Origin: Pseudomonadota bacterium
Lineage (GTDB): Bacteria; Pseudomonadota; Gammaproteobacteria; Xanthomonadales; Wenzhouxiangellaceae
Assembly: GCA_013285445.1 (NCBI GenBank)
Contig: CP053448.1
Location: 1,798,001 to 1,862,000 of the forward strand
Length of the DNA: 64,000 nt
Direction of reading: 5' to 3'
Shown piece by piece: positions 10,636-21,083 of this stretch. Each line of letters begins with the position of its first letter. The stretch's first letter is position 1. Under the pieces are notes generated by a model. It worked only from the letters and a program-made list of their open reading frames with translations, did no database searches and was not told the DNA's origin. Both the position numbers and the translations under genes were made by a program.

Positions 10636-10662
10636 AGAAGGCCCGGATCGACCGGGCCTTCT
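10636..10662 (+). terminator. strong hairpin after tRNA-Gly
   Basis: AGAAGGCCCGG and CCGGGCCTTCT form a perfect 11-bp stem with a five-base loop, 7 bases after the tRNA CCA. There is no long T run after it. It may be a terminator, a 3'-processing signal, or both. Confidence 0.5.
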
Positions 10663-10725
10663 GCGTTGTAGCCGGCCATCAGCCTTCCGGGCCTGCTTTC
10701 GGTTACAATCCCAGACGTGCTGACC

Positions 10726-10799
10726 GGCTAGGTGGCAGAGTGGTTATGCAGCGGCCTGCAAAGCCGTGTACCTCGGTTCGATTCCGGGCCTAGCCTCCA
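10726..10799 (+). tRNA. tRNA-Cys (anticodon GCA)
   Basis: The acceptor GGCTAGG pairs with CCTAGCC. The anticodon loop CTGCAAA contains GCA between arms CGGC/GCCG. The T-arm carries GGTTCGATTCC, and discriminator T plus CCA are encoded. A -10-like TACAAT lies at 10704-10709, so it may have its own promoter in addition to read-through from tRNA-Gly. Confidence 0.97.
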
Positions 10800-10928
10800 G
10801 TTTTCCCTCAACTCAAGCCTCTGTTCGTCTCCCGCGCACATTTGACGGGCATGTCGGCAGGATTCGGGTTGAACAGCGCCGGCGATCGGCGCAGTCTAGC
10901 GGTAAGCTGAGCAGCGGGTGCTGTCGCC

Positions 10929-11750
10929 ATGAACGACTACCAGCGCATCGAGCGCGCCATCGCCTACCTTGATCATCATTTTCGCGAACAGCCATCCGTG
11001 ACCGAGGTTGCGGCCCATGTCGGGCTGTCCTCTTCGCGTTTCCATCGGTTGTTTCGGCGGTGGGCTGGTGTGACACCGCACCGGTTCCTGGCCAGCGTGA
11101 CCGCAGCCCATGCACGCCGCTTGCTCGAAAAGTCGGTGCCCGTGGTCGAAACGGCCCTGGCATCCGGGCTGTCCGGCCCCGGGCGTTTGCATGACCTGAT
11201 CGTCGGCGCCGAAGCGGTCACGCCGGGCGCGATCCAGCGGCGTGGCGAAGCCCTGTGCTTTGTATATGGCGTCCACGAAACGCCGTTCGGCAGCGCCCTG
11301 CTGGTCGAATCACGCCGTGGGATCAGCGGTCTGTCGTTTGTCGACGAAGGCGTTGAATTGCTGCTGGCGGATTTCCGTGCCCGCTGGCCGCGCGCCGAGC
11401 TGGTTTGCGATCCGGCGCGGACCGCGCCGACCATGGCGCGCATCGTTGACAGTCTGCGCATCGGACCGGATGGGCTGCGCTTGGCGGTCGCTGGCACCAA
11501 TTTTCAGCTGCAGGTCTGGTCGGCCCTGCTGCGGCTGCCCCCGGCTACGGCCGTGAGCTACGGGCGCATCGCTGCCCATATCGGCCGTCCCGATGCCGTG
11601 CGTGCGGTGGGTTCGGCGGTCGGGGCCAATCCGGTTCCGCTGCTCATCCCCTGTCACCGCGTGCTGCGCAGCAGCGGTGCGTTCGGCGGCTACAGCGGCG
11701 GCATCTGGCGCAAGCGTGCCATCCTCGCATGGGAACAGGGCGTCCCCTAG
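10929..11750 (+). CDS. Ada-like regulator/O6-methylguanine-DNA methyltransferase fusion
   Basis: The first 100 residues are an AraC-type helix-turn-helix pair (PSVTEVAAHVGLSSSRFHRLFRRWAGVTPHRFL). The rest is an O6-alkylguanine transferase with the active-site motif PCHRV, cysteine 242. That cysteine accepts the alkyl group irreversibly. The N-terminal zinc/phosphotriester-sensing domain of E. coli Ada is missing. It therefore resembles the shorter Ada-like proteins (273 residues against 354). It probably repairs O6-methylguanine and may also bind DNA, but the usual methylation-sensing switch is absent. It follows tRNA-Cys and ends tail to tail with a small lipoprotein gene. Confidence 0.9.
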   Translation: MNDYQRIERAIAYLDHHFREQPSVTEVAAHVGLSSSRFHRLFRRWAGVTPHRFLASVTAAHARRLLEKSVPVVETALASGLSGPGRLHDLIVGAEAVTPGAIQRRGEALCFVYGVHETPFGSALLVESRRGISGLSFVDEGVELLLADFRARWPRAELVCDPARTAPTMARIVDSLRIGPDGLRLAVAGTNFQLQVWSALLRLPPATAVSYGRIAAHIGRPDAVRAVGSAVGANPVPLLIPCHRVLRSSGAFGGYSGGIWRKRAILAWEQGVP

Positions 11751-11953
11751 CCCTCCTGGTCTTCCAGCGCTTCGCGGGTCCGCTCCAGGCCTTTCTGGAG
11801 CTGGTCTTCGACCTGGCGTGCCTTCTCGGTGGCTTCCTCGTATTCCTTCAGAACATGGTCGGCGGTTTCTTCCGCGTTCGGCGCCTGGTCCGGCCCGCTG
11901 CATGCAGTGGCCAGCGGCAGCAGCAAGAATAGGCAATAATGTGTTTTCATCAT
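11747..11953 (-). CDS. small predicted lipoprotein
   Basis: The product is about 68 residues. It has a hydrophobic N-terminus ending in the lipobox LATAC-S, followed by a highly charged, probably helical tail rich in Glu, Gln and Arg. It should be lipid-anchored in the envelope. I recognise no family, though size and shape recall small Lpp-like or entericidin-like lipoproteins. The ATG at 11953 has GAGGA 8 bases upstream. An alternative ATG lies at 11968. Its 3' end overlaps the Ada-like gene by 4 bases (convergent). Confidence 0.7.
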   Translation of the reverse strand: MMKTHYCLFLLLPLATACSGPDQAPNAEETADHVLKEYEEATEKARQVEDQLQKGLERTREALEDQEG

Positions 11954-12040
11954 CAGCGGGATCCTCATTCGTCCGGCCAGTATAGCGAACGGCTGACGGT
12001 TTTCGCGAGCAGGTGCACGGTCTGTTGATTGGAGTCTGGC

Positions 12041-12946
12041 ATGAGTGACAACGCATCAGGTTTGCATGACGACTGGAGCGCCGCCTATCGTGTGCCGGTC
12101 GATGGGCGCTTTGTGATTGACCGGTTTGCAGCCGAGCCTCCGCCGGGCATCCCCGGCAGGAAAGCCATGAAAAAGGCCTTGAACCGGCAGGTGCGCCGTC
12201 TCCACGACCTGCAGCGTCTGCTCTACGCTGATGGCCGCAAGGCCGTGCTGGCCGTGTTTCAGGGGCTCGATGCGGCCGGCAAGGACAGCACGATTCGCCA
12301 CGTGTTTTCCGGCGTCAATCCGGCCGGATTCCGGGTGACTTCCTTCGGTCCGCCTGGCGGTCGCGAATGCGGGCATGACTTTCTCTGGCGCTGTGCTCGG
12401 GCGCTGCCCGAGCGCGGCAGAATCGGCATCTTCAACCGCTCGCATTACGAAGAGGTGCTGGTGGTTCGCGTTCATCCCCGGCACCTGGCCGGGCAGGGCC
12501 TATCGACAACACCCGACGAGTCGTTCTGGCTCGCGCGGTTCGAGTCGATCCGGGCCTGGGAGCAGCACCTGGCACGAAACGGAACGGTGATCGTCAAGTT
12601 CTGGCTCAACGTTTCCATGGCCGAACAGGCCAGACGATTTCAGCGGCGTATCGAACGGCAGGACAAGCAGTGGAAGTTCCGGCTCGGTGACCTCGAGACC
12701 CGGGAGCGACGTACCGAGTATCTGCAGGCCTACGAGGCGCTGCTGCGCGAGACCTCGACCGATCAGGCCCCATGGTTTGCGATCCCGGCCGATTCCAAGC
12801 CCTACATGCGCCTGGCCGTCGCGCGCATCATGGTCGAGACGCTCGAACGAATGCCGATCACCTTCCCCGCAGTCACGCCCGAGCAGATCGCAGACATGGC
12901 CACTGCCAGCCAGCGCCTGGCTCAGCGCGGGGACGGGCCATCATGA
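12041..12946 (+). CDS. polyphosphate kinase 2 family protein
   Basis: PPK2 enzymes transfer phosphate between polyphosphate and nucleotides. Walker A GLDAAGKDST contains lysine 81. The stretch HDFLWRCARALPERG is followed by GIFNRSHYEEVLVVRVHP (Walker B region), and the lid carries QWKFRLGD. The HDFLWR and FNRSHYE forms resemble the class III PPK2 proteins that phosphorylate AMP/ADP from polyphosphate. The class assignment is my inference. The ATG at 12041 has GGAG 6 bases upstream. The length of 301 residues is typical. It seems to start a three-gene run with the next two genes. Confidence 0.88.
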   Translation: MSDNASGLHDDWSAAYRVPVDGRFVIDRFAAEPPPGIPGRKAMKKALNRQVRRLHDLQRLLYADGRKAVLAVFQGLDAAGKDSTIRHVFSGVNPAGFRVTSFGPPGGRECGHDFLWRCARALPERGRIGIFNRSHYEEVLVVRVHPRHLAGQGLSTTPDESFWLARFESIRAWEQHLARNGTVIVKFWLNVSMAEQARRFQRRIERQDKQWKFRLGDLETRERRTEYLQAYEALLRETSTDQAPWFAIPADSKPYMRLAVARIMVETLERMPITFPAVTPEQIADMATASQRLAQRGDGPS

Positions 12947-12977
12947 ACCCTTTCAGACCGCAGGACACCTTGGCCCG

Positions 12978-13274
12978 ATGATGACCGGCCGCAATCATCG
13001 CCGGTCGCCAAGTGCCGGCGAGCGATGGTATCGCCTCGATCTGGGAGACGCGATGCTGGCCGACACCACGCTGGCGCAGATTCGTCGTCGGGTGCTCAGC
13101 GAACACTTGGATGCAAGCCGGCCGGCTGCCTACATCCGGCATGTCTCCGGGGCACTGCATTGCCGGGTTGAACTGCTGTTCGCACCGCACGCGCGGGACG
13201 TGGCCAAAGCGCTGGGAGCGCACCCCTGTGCAGCGCCACCACAAACCGGCCTGGAACCGCTGGTCGGCGGCTGA
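12978..13274 (+). CDS. hypothetical 98-residue protein
   Basis: I recognise no family. The frame shows protein-like composition: an amphipathic helical first half (RWYRLDLGDAMLADTTLAQI, RRRVLSEHLDA) and a second half with alternating hydrophobics (LHCRVELLFAPHARDVAKALG). It has no signal peptide or membrane segment. It fits neatly between PPK2 (31 bp upstream) and the GDSL hydrolase (7 bp downstream) on the same strand, so it probably belongs to that operon. There are two consecutive ATGs, 12978 and 12981. The competing frame through this stretch (up to 13281) is less protein-like. Confidence 0.5.
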   Translation: MMTGRNHRRSPSAGERWYRLDLGDAMLADTTLAQIRRRVLSEHLDASRPAAYIRHVSGALHCRVELLFAPHARDVAKALGAHPCAAPPQTGLEPLVGG

Positions 13275-13281
13275 GCTTGGG

Positions 13282-14016
13282 ATGGGCATTCGACCCGGTC
13301 TGGCCGGTGTCGCGGCCGGCGCCATCCTGGCCCCGGTGCTGCTGGGCCAAGGGCTGTACGTGCGACGCGTTACGCCGAGGCTGCCCGAACCGGCCGGTTC
13401 CCGCTGTGGTCGAGTCGGAAGCGGGCCGCTACTCAAGTTGCTGATCATTGGCGATTCGGCTGCCGCCGGAGTGGGAGTCAACGATCAGCGACAGGCTCTG
13501 GCCGGCCGCCTGGCTGTGGCCCTGTCGAATCACTTCGAATTGCACTGGCGCCTGATCGCGCGAACGGGCGTGACGACGCGCGACGCGCTGGCGACCGTTC
13601 AGGCATCAGCACCCGAGTCCTTTGACGTGGTGGTCACCTCACTCGGGGTCAACGACGTCATCAGCCGACTGAACCTGTCCTCCTGGCGCCATGAGCAGCG
13701 CCGGCTGCGCGAACAGTTGCGCTCCCGGTTCGGGATCAGACAGCTGATCGTCACCGGTCTGCCGCCGATGGGCTGGTTCCCGGCATTGCCGCAGCCGCTG
13801 CGCTGGTATCTCGGGCAGCGCGCGGGCTGGCTCGATCGCATGCTTCGGGAAGACCTGGCGCAAGAGCCCGATGCCGAGTTCCTGTCGGTTGCGTTTGGCC
13901 CGGAAAAGACGCTGATGGCCAGCGACGGGTTTCATCCCGGAGCGGCGGCCTACCGGCAATGGGCGGAGGCCGTGGCCGAGCTGATTGTCGCTCGTCATGG
14001 AACGGCAGCGGCATGA
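13282..14016 (+). CDS. SGNH/GDSL-type hydrolase with N-terminal membrane anchor
   Basis: The blocks of the SGNH superfamily are visible in order: LLIIGDSAAAGVG (nucleophile serine 59), SLGVNDV (block III Asn), and SDGFHPGAAAY (catalytic Asp-His). A hydrophobic segment (LAGVAAGAILAPVLLGQGL) at residues 6-24 suggests export or a membrane anchor. The substrate is probably an ester such as a lipid or acyl chain, but it is not predictable. I chose the ATG at 13282 because the longer frame upstream is Trp/Arg-rich and overlaps the preceding 98-residue gene. The length of 244 residues is typical. Confidence 0.85.
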   Translation: MGIRPGLAGVAAGAILAPVLLGQGLYVRRVTPRLPEPAGSRCGRVGSGPLLKLLIIGDSAAAGVGVNDQRQALAGRLAVALSNHFELHWRLIARTGVTTRDALATVQASAPESFDVVVTSLGVNDVISRLNLSSWRHEQRRLREQLRSRFGIRQLIVTGLPPMGWFPALPQPLRWYLGQRAGWLDRMLREDLAQEPDAEFLSVAFGPEKTLMASDGFHPGAAAYRQWAEAVAELIVARHGTAAA

Positions 14017-14043
14017 TCCCGCTGCGTCGGTGTGCGGGCGTCG

Positions 14044-14814
14044 TTACTGCAGCCAGCCGATTTCTCGCGCCGTTTGCCGCCCGATCTGGCACTGTTGCAG
14101 ACTTTGAGCCTGTTGCGCCATATCCGGTTTGACCGGTATTCGACCCGCCATGATTTCAGCGACTGGCTGCGGAAAGCGTGGTGTCCTGCCGGGCTGCGCG
14201 TAACCTTCCGGGAATTTCGGCAGCCCGGTCGCAGAGTTATAGAGGTCCCGGGCGTTGACGGTGTGCAGCAACTCGTGGGCCAGGATGACCTGGTTGAGGT
14301 CCTGGGCGTTTTCACCGGTTGACTGGCTGATCAGCCCCAGTCGGGGACTGGACATGCCGATGGAATGCAGATCCAGGCCTTGGCCGTTCTGCGCGCTGTA
14401 GCGCGCGACGATGACGATGTCCGGGTTCAGTTCGCGGATGTCCAGCTGCCAGTACCACCAGCGAAGGTTCACTGCCCACTTCAGTTTCCGCCAGTAGCCT
14501 CCGCGGCTCGGCGGCAAGGGAGGCGCCCGCTGGAGCACCGGGCCCTTGCGGATAACGAAGGGCGGATCGAGCGGCAGCCGGTGGCGACCGGCCTGCCTGG
14601 CCAGCCAGTATTCGACTGGATCATAGTGGGCACTGTTGAGCGATTCGAGCCAGCGTCGCACCTCGGTCGATCCATCGGCATTGTACGGGTAGACGCCAAC
14701 AATCAGAGTTTCGGACCAATCCGGACGCTGGTCCCGCTCCCAGAAGGCGAGGATCACCAGCGGGAAAAGCAGCAGCAGCAAAAGCAGCACGCGAAGCTGT
14801 TTGGCACGTGTCAT
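14044..14814 (-). CDS. membrane-anchored protein with HExxH zinc-protease-like motif
   Basis: A single N-terminal hydrophobic segment (residues 8-24, a run of leucines) anchors a periplasmic domain of about 230 residues. VILAHELLHTVNARDLY contains HELLH at residues 180-184, followed by an aspartate (D190). This is the layout of zincin-type metalloproteases (HExxHxxxxxD/H). Aromatic-rich stretches (LKWAVNLRWWYWQLD) precede it. I cannot place it in a named family. Protease activity is inferred from the motif alone. It lies convergent to the GDSL hydrolase and just downstream of the M20 peptidase on the same strand. Confidence 0.65.
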   Translation of the reverse strand: MTRAKQLRVLLLLLLLFPLVILAFWERDQRPDWSETLIVGVYPYNADGSTEVRRWLESLNSAHYDPVEYWLARQAGRHRLPLDPPFVIRKGPVLQRAPPLPPSRGGYWRKLKWAVNLRWWYWQLDIRELNPDIVIVARYSAQNGQGLDLHSIGMSSPRLGLISQSTGENAQDLNQVILAHELLHTVNARDLYNSATGLPKFPEGYAQPGRTPRFPQPVAEIMAGRIPVKPDMAQQAQSLQQCQIGRQTAREIGWLQ

Positions 14815-14848
14815 CGTGGCTCAGGGCAGTAGTGGAAAGCGGAGGCGA

Positions 14849-16105
14849 TCAACGGACCATACCGCAGAAACGCAGGATGGCCAATGCCAGGCTACGGGTG
14901 GTGGTCAGAAGTTCTTCGATCGGCACGAATTCGTCGGGTGCGTGTGCAACCCTGACATTGCCGGGGCCGAACAGGACCGTCGGCGTGCGAGCATGGTGAA
15001 CCAGCAGGTGCATATCAGCCCCGTAGGGCATGCCGCGGATAACGGCGGCCCGATCGGTCACTTCGGTCAATCCTTTTGCCAGCGCACGGACCAGCGTGTG
15101 GTCGACATCAATGGCGGCAGGCAGGTAGCGTGCACCCCACCACTCGATATGCGGTGGGTTTCGTTCCAGCCAGGGATCGCCCATTCCAGCCCCGCGCAGG
15201 GCCGCTTCCAGCTCAAGCTGGGCCGTTTCGGGGTCTTCGCCGATGGCCAGGCCGTAGCGTCCTTCCAGCACCAGCGCTTCGGCTACCGTTGAAGCCCAGA
15301 TGCCGGCCCGCGCCTTGCCGATGCAAATGGCAAAGGGCACGGCATAATCGGCGAACAATGGATGCGCCAGGCGCCGGTTGCGCTCGGCCTCCAGCGCCGC
15401 GAGCGCGCTGTAAATCCGGGGGAAGTGTCCGAGTGGGTCGACCCCTTCAATGCGCAGCGCGCCGTGGGCCGCCTGTCCGGGAATGACGATCCGGAAGCTC
15501 AGCGCGCCGGCCTGGGCCGGCGCGATCATCAACTCGGTCGGCTCCATCACGATCGCCGCATCACCGCGATGCCCCCGTACGATCGTCGCCAGGGTCCCGA
15601 GGCCGCCGTCTTCCTCGCCGACAACGGACTGAATCTGCACTTGCCCGCGCAGCCGAACGCCGGCTGCAGCGATGGCCTTCACGGCAGCCATGGCGCAGCA
15701 CAAGCCGCCTTTCATGTCGGCTGATCCGCGGCCATAGACGCGGCCGTCGCGAACCGTGCCGACAAAAGGCGGCATGGTCCAGCGGTCCAGCTCACCGGCC
15801 GGGACGACGTCGACGTGGCCGTTGAGGACCAGTCGCGGGCCCTGGGCGCTGCCGAACATGGCAACCAGCCCGAGGGCACGCTCGCGCTGGATCTCCACAC
15901 CCCAGGCGGGATGCTGTTGCATCCTGGGCAGGTCGATCTCCCAGAGATCGACGTCCATACCCATGCCGGTCAGGCGTTCGGCCATGTCCAGCTGAATGTC
16001 GATCTCTTGTCCGTTGCTCGAGTCAAGGGCGATCAGCTCGCTCAGGCTGCGGAGCAGCGCCGCTTCATCGATCGCGTCAATTACGGCCTGTTCGATCGGG
16101 CTCAT
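14849..16105 (-). CDS. M20-family metallopeptidase (ArgE/DapE-like amidohydrolase)
   Basis: The two-zinc M20 active site can be read in order: NGHVDVVP (H97, D99), GRGSADMKGG (D130, bridging), GEEDGG (catalytic Glu 164 and ligand Glu 165), EPTE, and a C-terminal histidine in VRVAHAPDEFVP. The family removes N-acyl or N-succinyl groups or cleaves peptides (ArgE, DapE, carboxypeptidase G2). The exact substrate is unknown. The length is 418 residues. No arginine or lysine genes are near, so peptide or N-acyl-amino-acid salvage is at least as likely as biosynthesis. The HExxH protein follows 34 bp downstream, possibly co-transcribed. Confidence 0.88.
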   Translation of the reverse strand: MSPIEQAVIDAIDEAALLRSLSELIALDSSNGQEIDIQLDMAERLTGMGMDVDLWEIDLPRMQQHPAWGVEIQRERALGLVAMFGSAQGPRLVLNGHVDVVPAGELDRWTMPPFVGTVRDGRVYGRGSADMKGGLCCAMAAVKAIAAAGVRLRGQVQIQSVVGEEDGGLGTLATIVRGHRGDAAIVMEPTELMIAPAQAGALSFRIVIPGQAAHGALRIEGVDPLGHFPRIYSALAALEAERNRRLAHPLFADYAVPFAICIGKARAGIWASTVAEALVLEGRYGLAIGEDPETAQLELEAALRGAGMGDPWLERNPPHIEWWGARYLPAAIDVDHTLVRALAKGLTEVTDRAAVIRGMPYGADMHLLVHHARTPTVLFGPGNVRVAHAPDEFVPIEELLTTTRSLALAILRFCGMVR

Positions 16106-16150
16106 TCGGCATCCTTCGACGGCGCCTTGCGGCGAACCGCGTTCCTGCGG

Positions 16151-18465
<2,315 letters not shown>

Positions 18466-18508
18466 CGTGGGCCTCGCGAGTTCAAGTCGGTGGTTTTCGG
18501 GGCAGGGG

Positions 18509-18796
18509 CTAGCGCCCGTAGCGGGTCAGCACGTCGATCAGTTCGTCGATGCGCTGATTGGGCTCTTCGGTCCGGCCCCGGGTCAGCGCGTCCTGGATGC
18601 AGTGCTGGACGTGGGTTCTGAGCACGCCGTCCTCGACCGCGCGCAGGGCGGAGCGGGCCGCGCGCAGCTGGGTGAGGATGTCGACGCAGTAGCGCCCTTC
18701 GTTGATCATCCGGGCAATGCCATCGAGCTGACCGCGGGCCCGGTTGAGGCGCTGGAGCTGGTCGTGATGCGAAGGGTGCTTGTCCATGCCGCCCAT
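18509..18796 (-). CDS. csoR: CsoR/RcnR-family copper-sensing repressor
   Basis: This short all-helical repressor has the Cys-His-Cys metal signature of copper CsoR: C37 (RYCVDI), H62 and C66 ([10 protein letters not shown]). CsoR releases DNA when it binds Cu(I). It precedes the copper ATPase on the same strand with 43 bp between, so the pair is a self-regulated copper efflux operon. The start is uncertain: ATG 18796 or ATG 18787. An upstream TTG at 18823 would place the operator inside the gene and is less likely. Confidence 0.88.
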   Translation of the reverse strand: MGGMDKHPSHHDQLQRLNRARGQLDGIARMINEGRYCVDILTQLRAARSALRAVEDGVLRTHVQHCIQDALTRGRTEEPNQRIDELIDVLTRYGR

Positions 18797-18797
18797 G

Positions 18798-18814
18798 ATA
18801 CCCCCGCGGGGTAT
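18798..18814. promoter_or_regulatory. CsoR operator
   Basis: ATACCCC-CGC-GGGGTAT is a perfect 7-bp dyad around a 3-bp centre. This is the G/C-tract palindrome flanked by AT that CsoR proteins recognise. It lies immediately upstream of the csoR start, so bound repressor would block csoR-copA expression. Confidence 0.75.
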
Positions 18815-18923
18815 ATGGCACAACTAGAAACAGGGTTAGCTTGTAAATTGATTTGTATAAACAACTATTTAACGAACATACATAAAGTGATGTATTGAAT
18901 GTTCCACGCGGCAACAGGGGGTA

Positions 18924-20366
18924 TCAGCGCGGGTTTCGGACGCGACCCGGCTCGTCGTCGGGATCCTGCATGTGCAGCCGTAGCGCCTCGAGCCACGACC
19001 CGTAGCGCCGCTCGATCGCGGGGACCGTTCCGCACGGCACGGGCTCGAAGGCGGCGTCGGGCAGGGGGCGATCGGACAGCAGGGCCCCCAGCCCCATGGC
19101 CGTGCCCTCGGCCGAGCGCAGGCGCAGCAGCTCGACGTCGATCAGCCCGCCCAGCCGCGCGACCAGGAAATCGGACTGTCCCAGGCCGCCGCTGACGATG
19201 ATGCGCCGCGGCGGCGCGGTCAGCCGGTTCATGGCCTCGAGGTTGGCGCGAATCAGGAAGGCGATGCTTTCGACCACGGCGGCCAGGCGCCGGTCGAAGG
19301 ACAGGCTTTCCGGGTTGGCCACGCCGGCGAACGCGGCCTCGGGGCCGCCGCACCACCAGGGCGAGCCCAGCCCGTCGATGGTGTTGAGAAACAGGGCGGA
19401 TGGCTCGGCCGCAGGGTCGAGGGCCGCCAGGCGCCCGGGCGTGAACCGGCTGCCGCCCTGGTCGTGCCGCGCCAGCCAGGCCAGGGCCGAGCCGGCGCCG
19501 TGGACGCTGCCCTCGAGAGCGAAACCCGCGTCGCCGCCCAGGTAGCTGAGCTGGAACCGGTCGGTGTCGATGGGTTCGGCAACCGGCCGGATCAGGAAGG
19601 CCCCCGTGCCCAGGTTGACGTAAAGGGTGTGTGGATCGGGCTGCCCGTCGATGAAGGGCAGGACGTTCTGGTCGCCGACCAGCGCCCTGAGCGGCGGGGC
19701 GCCCGGAAGGATGCCGACGGACCCGAAGTCCGCCGTGCTGCCGACGACTTCCGGCAGGATCGACTCCGGAATGTCGAAGGCGTCGAGCAGGTCCTGGTCC
19801 CAGCCACGCCTCGCGCGCGACCATAGCAGGGTACGCTGGGCGAGCGTGTGGTCGCAGCCGGGCTGAACGCTCGCGCCCAGCCGGGCGGCGAGGAAACTGC
19901 CCAGCGGGCCGGCCGCCAGCCGTCCGCGCCGTTCGGCCTGCACGACTGCCGGCAGGTGGGCTCGACACCAGGCGATCTTGGGCGCACCGGCGTAGGGCGA
20001 AAAGCGCAGGCCGGTGCGCATGCGAATGTCGGTGGTCGGCAGCGGCGGGGCCTCGTCCGCGGTGCGCCGGTCGCGCCAGGAAATCACCGGCGCCAGCGGC
20101 TCGCCGGTCCGGCGGTCCCAGCAGGCGATCGAGCCGCGCTGAACCGCCAGGCCGGCCTGGTCGATGAGCCGGCCCTCGGCCGCCTCGCAGGCGGCGCCCT
20201 CGACGGCAGCGAGCAAGTCTCCGGCCCGGTACTCGACGCGCCTGCCGGCTTCCTGCGTTTTCAGCGGCCGGCTGGCCCGGGCGAGGATCCGGTCGTCGGC
20301 ATCGACGGCCAGGGCGCGCACGCTGGTCGAGCCGACATCGATGAGCAGCCGGGTCTCAGCGGCCAT
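18924..20366 (-). CDS. FGGY-family carbohydrate kinase, glycerol-kinase-like
   Basis: The fold is that of the FGGY kinases. The N-terminal phosphate loop is LLIDVGSTSVRALAVD. The middle contains VGDQN and NLGTGAFLI. The C-terminal ATPase lobe has IIVSGGLGQSDFLVARL. The family phosphorylates glycerol or sugars with ATP. Its place downstream of a glycerophosphodiesterase and a glycerol-3-phosphate dehydrogenase suggests glycerol as substrate, but the specificity residues cannot be checked here. The ATG at 20366 overlaps the upstream gene by 11 bases, implying coupled translation. The length of 480 residues is close to GlpK (about 500). Confidence 0.82.
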   Translation of the reverse strand: MAAETRLLIDVGSTSVRALAVDADDRILARASRPLKTQEAGRRVEYRAGDLLAAVEGAACEAAEGRLIDQAGLAVQRGSIACWDRRTGEPLAPVISWRDRRTADEAPPLPTTDIRMRTGLRFSPYAGAPKIAWCRAHLPAVVQAERRGRLAAGPLGSFLAARLGASVQPGCDHTLAQRTLLWSRARRGWDQDLLDAFDIPESILPEVVGSTADFGSVGILPGAPPLRALVGDQNVLPFIDGQPDPHTLYVNLGTGAFLIRPVAEPIDTDRFQLSYLGGDAGFALEGSVHGAGSALAWLARHDQGGSRFTPGRLAALDPAAEPSALFLNTIDGLGSPWWCGGPEAAFAGVANPESLSFDRRLAAVVESIAFLIRANLEAMNRLTAPPRRIIVSGGLGQSDFLVARLGGLIDVELLRLRSAEGTAMGLGALLSDRPLPDAAFEPVPCGTVPAIERRYGSWLEALRLHMQDPDDEPGRVRNPR

Positions 20367-21081
20367 GCGCAACCCCCGTCACACCCGGCAGGTCGTCGAC
20401 CTCGACCAGGGTCGCACCCCGCTCTCGCCAGCGCCGCGCCTCGGCAAGCGCATCGACGCCGTAGACCACCCAGCGCCAGGGTCCGGGCCAGAACGGACGC
20501 GTTTCGTCCGGTACCCGATCGGCGCGAATGAAGAGCCAGTCCGGGGCCAGCCGCTCGGCCTGTCGGTGGCTTTCGGGAGTCCAGGACCTGATCACCCAGC
20601 CGGTGAATTCGATGCCCTGCTCGCGGGCCAGGGCCGGGGCGAGGGGATCGAATGAAATCAGGACGCAGGGGCAGGGCGCCTGGCGCAGTGCCGCGGTCAC
20701 GATTTCGACGGCTTGCCGGTGGCCAAAATGCTCGATGCTGTGGCGCTTGAGCTCGACGAAGGCGGTCACCCGAGGGTGCAGATCGAACAGCGCCAGGGTT
20801 TCGCCCAGGGTGGCAATGCGCGAGCGGCGATCGGGCCGGAGACGGCGCCGCCCGAGTTCGTCGAGCGTCAGTTCGGTCACGCGGCCGCCTTCGCCGGTCA
20901 GGCGCCGCAGGTTGTTGTCGTGAACGACCACGGCGTGGCGGTCGGCGGTGATCTGCACGTCGAACTCGACCTGCCGGGCGCCGGCGGCCAGCACGGCGTC
21001 GATGCCTTCAAGACTGTTTTCCGGATAGCACGCCGGCCAGCCACGGTGAGCCAGCAGCCAGTCGAGCGGATCGGGGGACAT
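20356..21081 (-). CDS. glycerophosphodiester phosphodiesterase
   Basis: The GDPD signature is intact: LAHRGWPACYPENSLEG at the N-terminus (catalytic His, Arg and Glu), VEFDVQITAD (metal-binding Glu/Asp) and VVHDNNL (second catalytic His). A later VTAFVELK and a C-terminal WVVYGVDALAEARR complete the barrel. It hydrolyses deacylated phospholipids to glycerol-3-phosphate and an alcohol. At 241 residues with no signal peptide it is cytoplasmic, like UgpQ. It starts 2 bp after the dehydrogenase gene and overlaps the kinase gene. Confidence 0.92.
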   Translation of the reverse strand: MSPDPLDWLLAHRGWPACYPENSLEGIDAVLAAGARQVEFDVQITADRHAVVVHDNNLRRLTGEGGRVTELTLDELGRRRLRPDRRSRIATLGETLALFDLHPRVTAFVELKRHSIEHFGHRQAVEIVTAALRQAPCPCVLISFDPLAPALAREQGIEFTGWVIRSWTPESHRQAERLAPDWLFIRADRVPDETRPFWPGPWRWVVYGVDALAEARRWRERGATLVEVDDLPGVTGVAHGR

Positions 21082-21083
21082 CG

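Noticed and set aside
13012..13281. N-terminal extension of the GDSL hydrolase to 334 residues
   Set aside because: The extension is Trp/Arg/Cys-rich and overlaps the better-looking 98-residue frame. A start at 13282 gives a normal anchor segment and family length.
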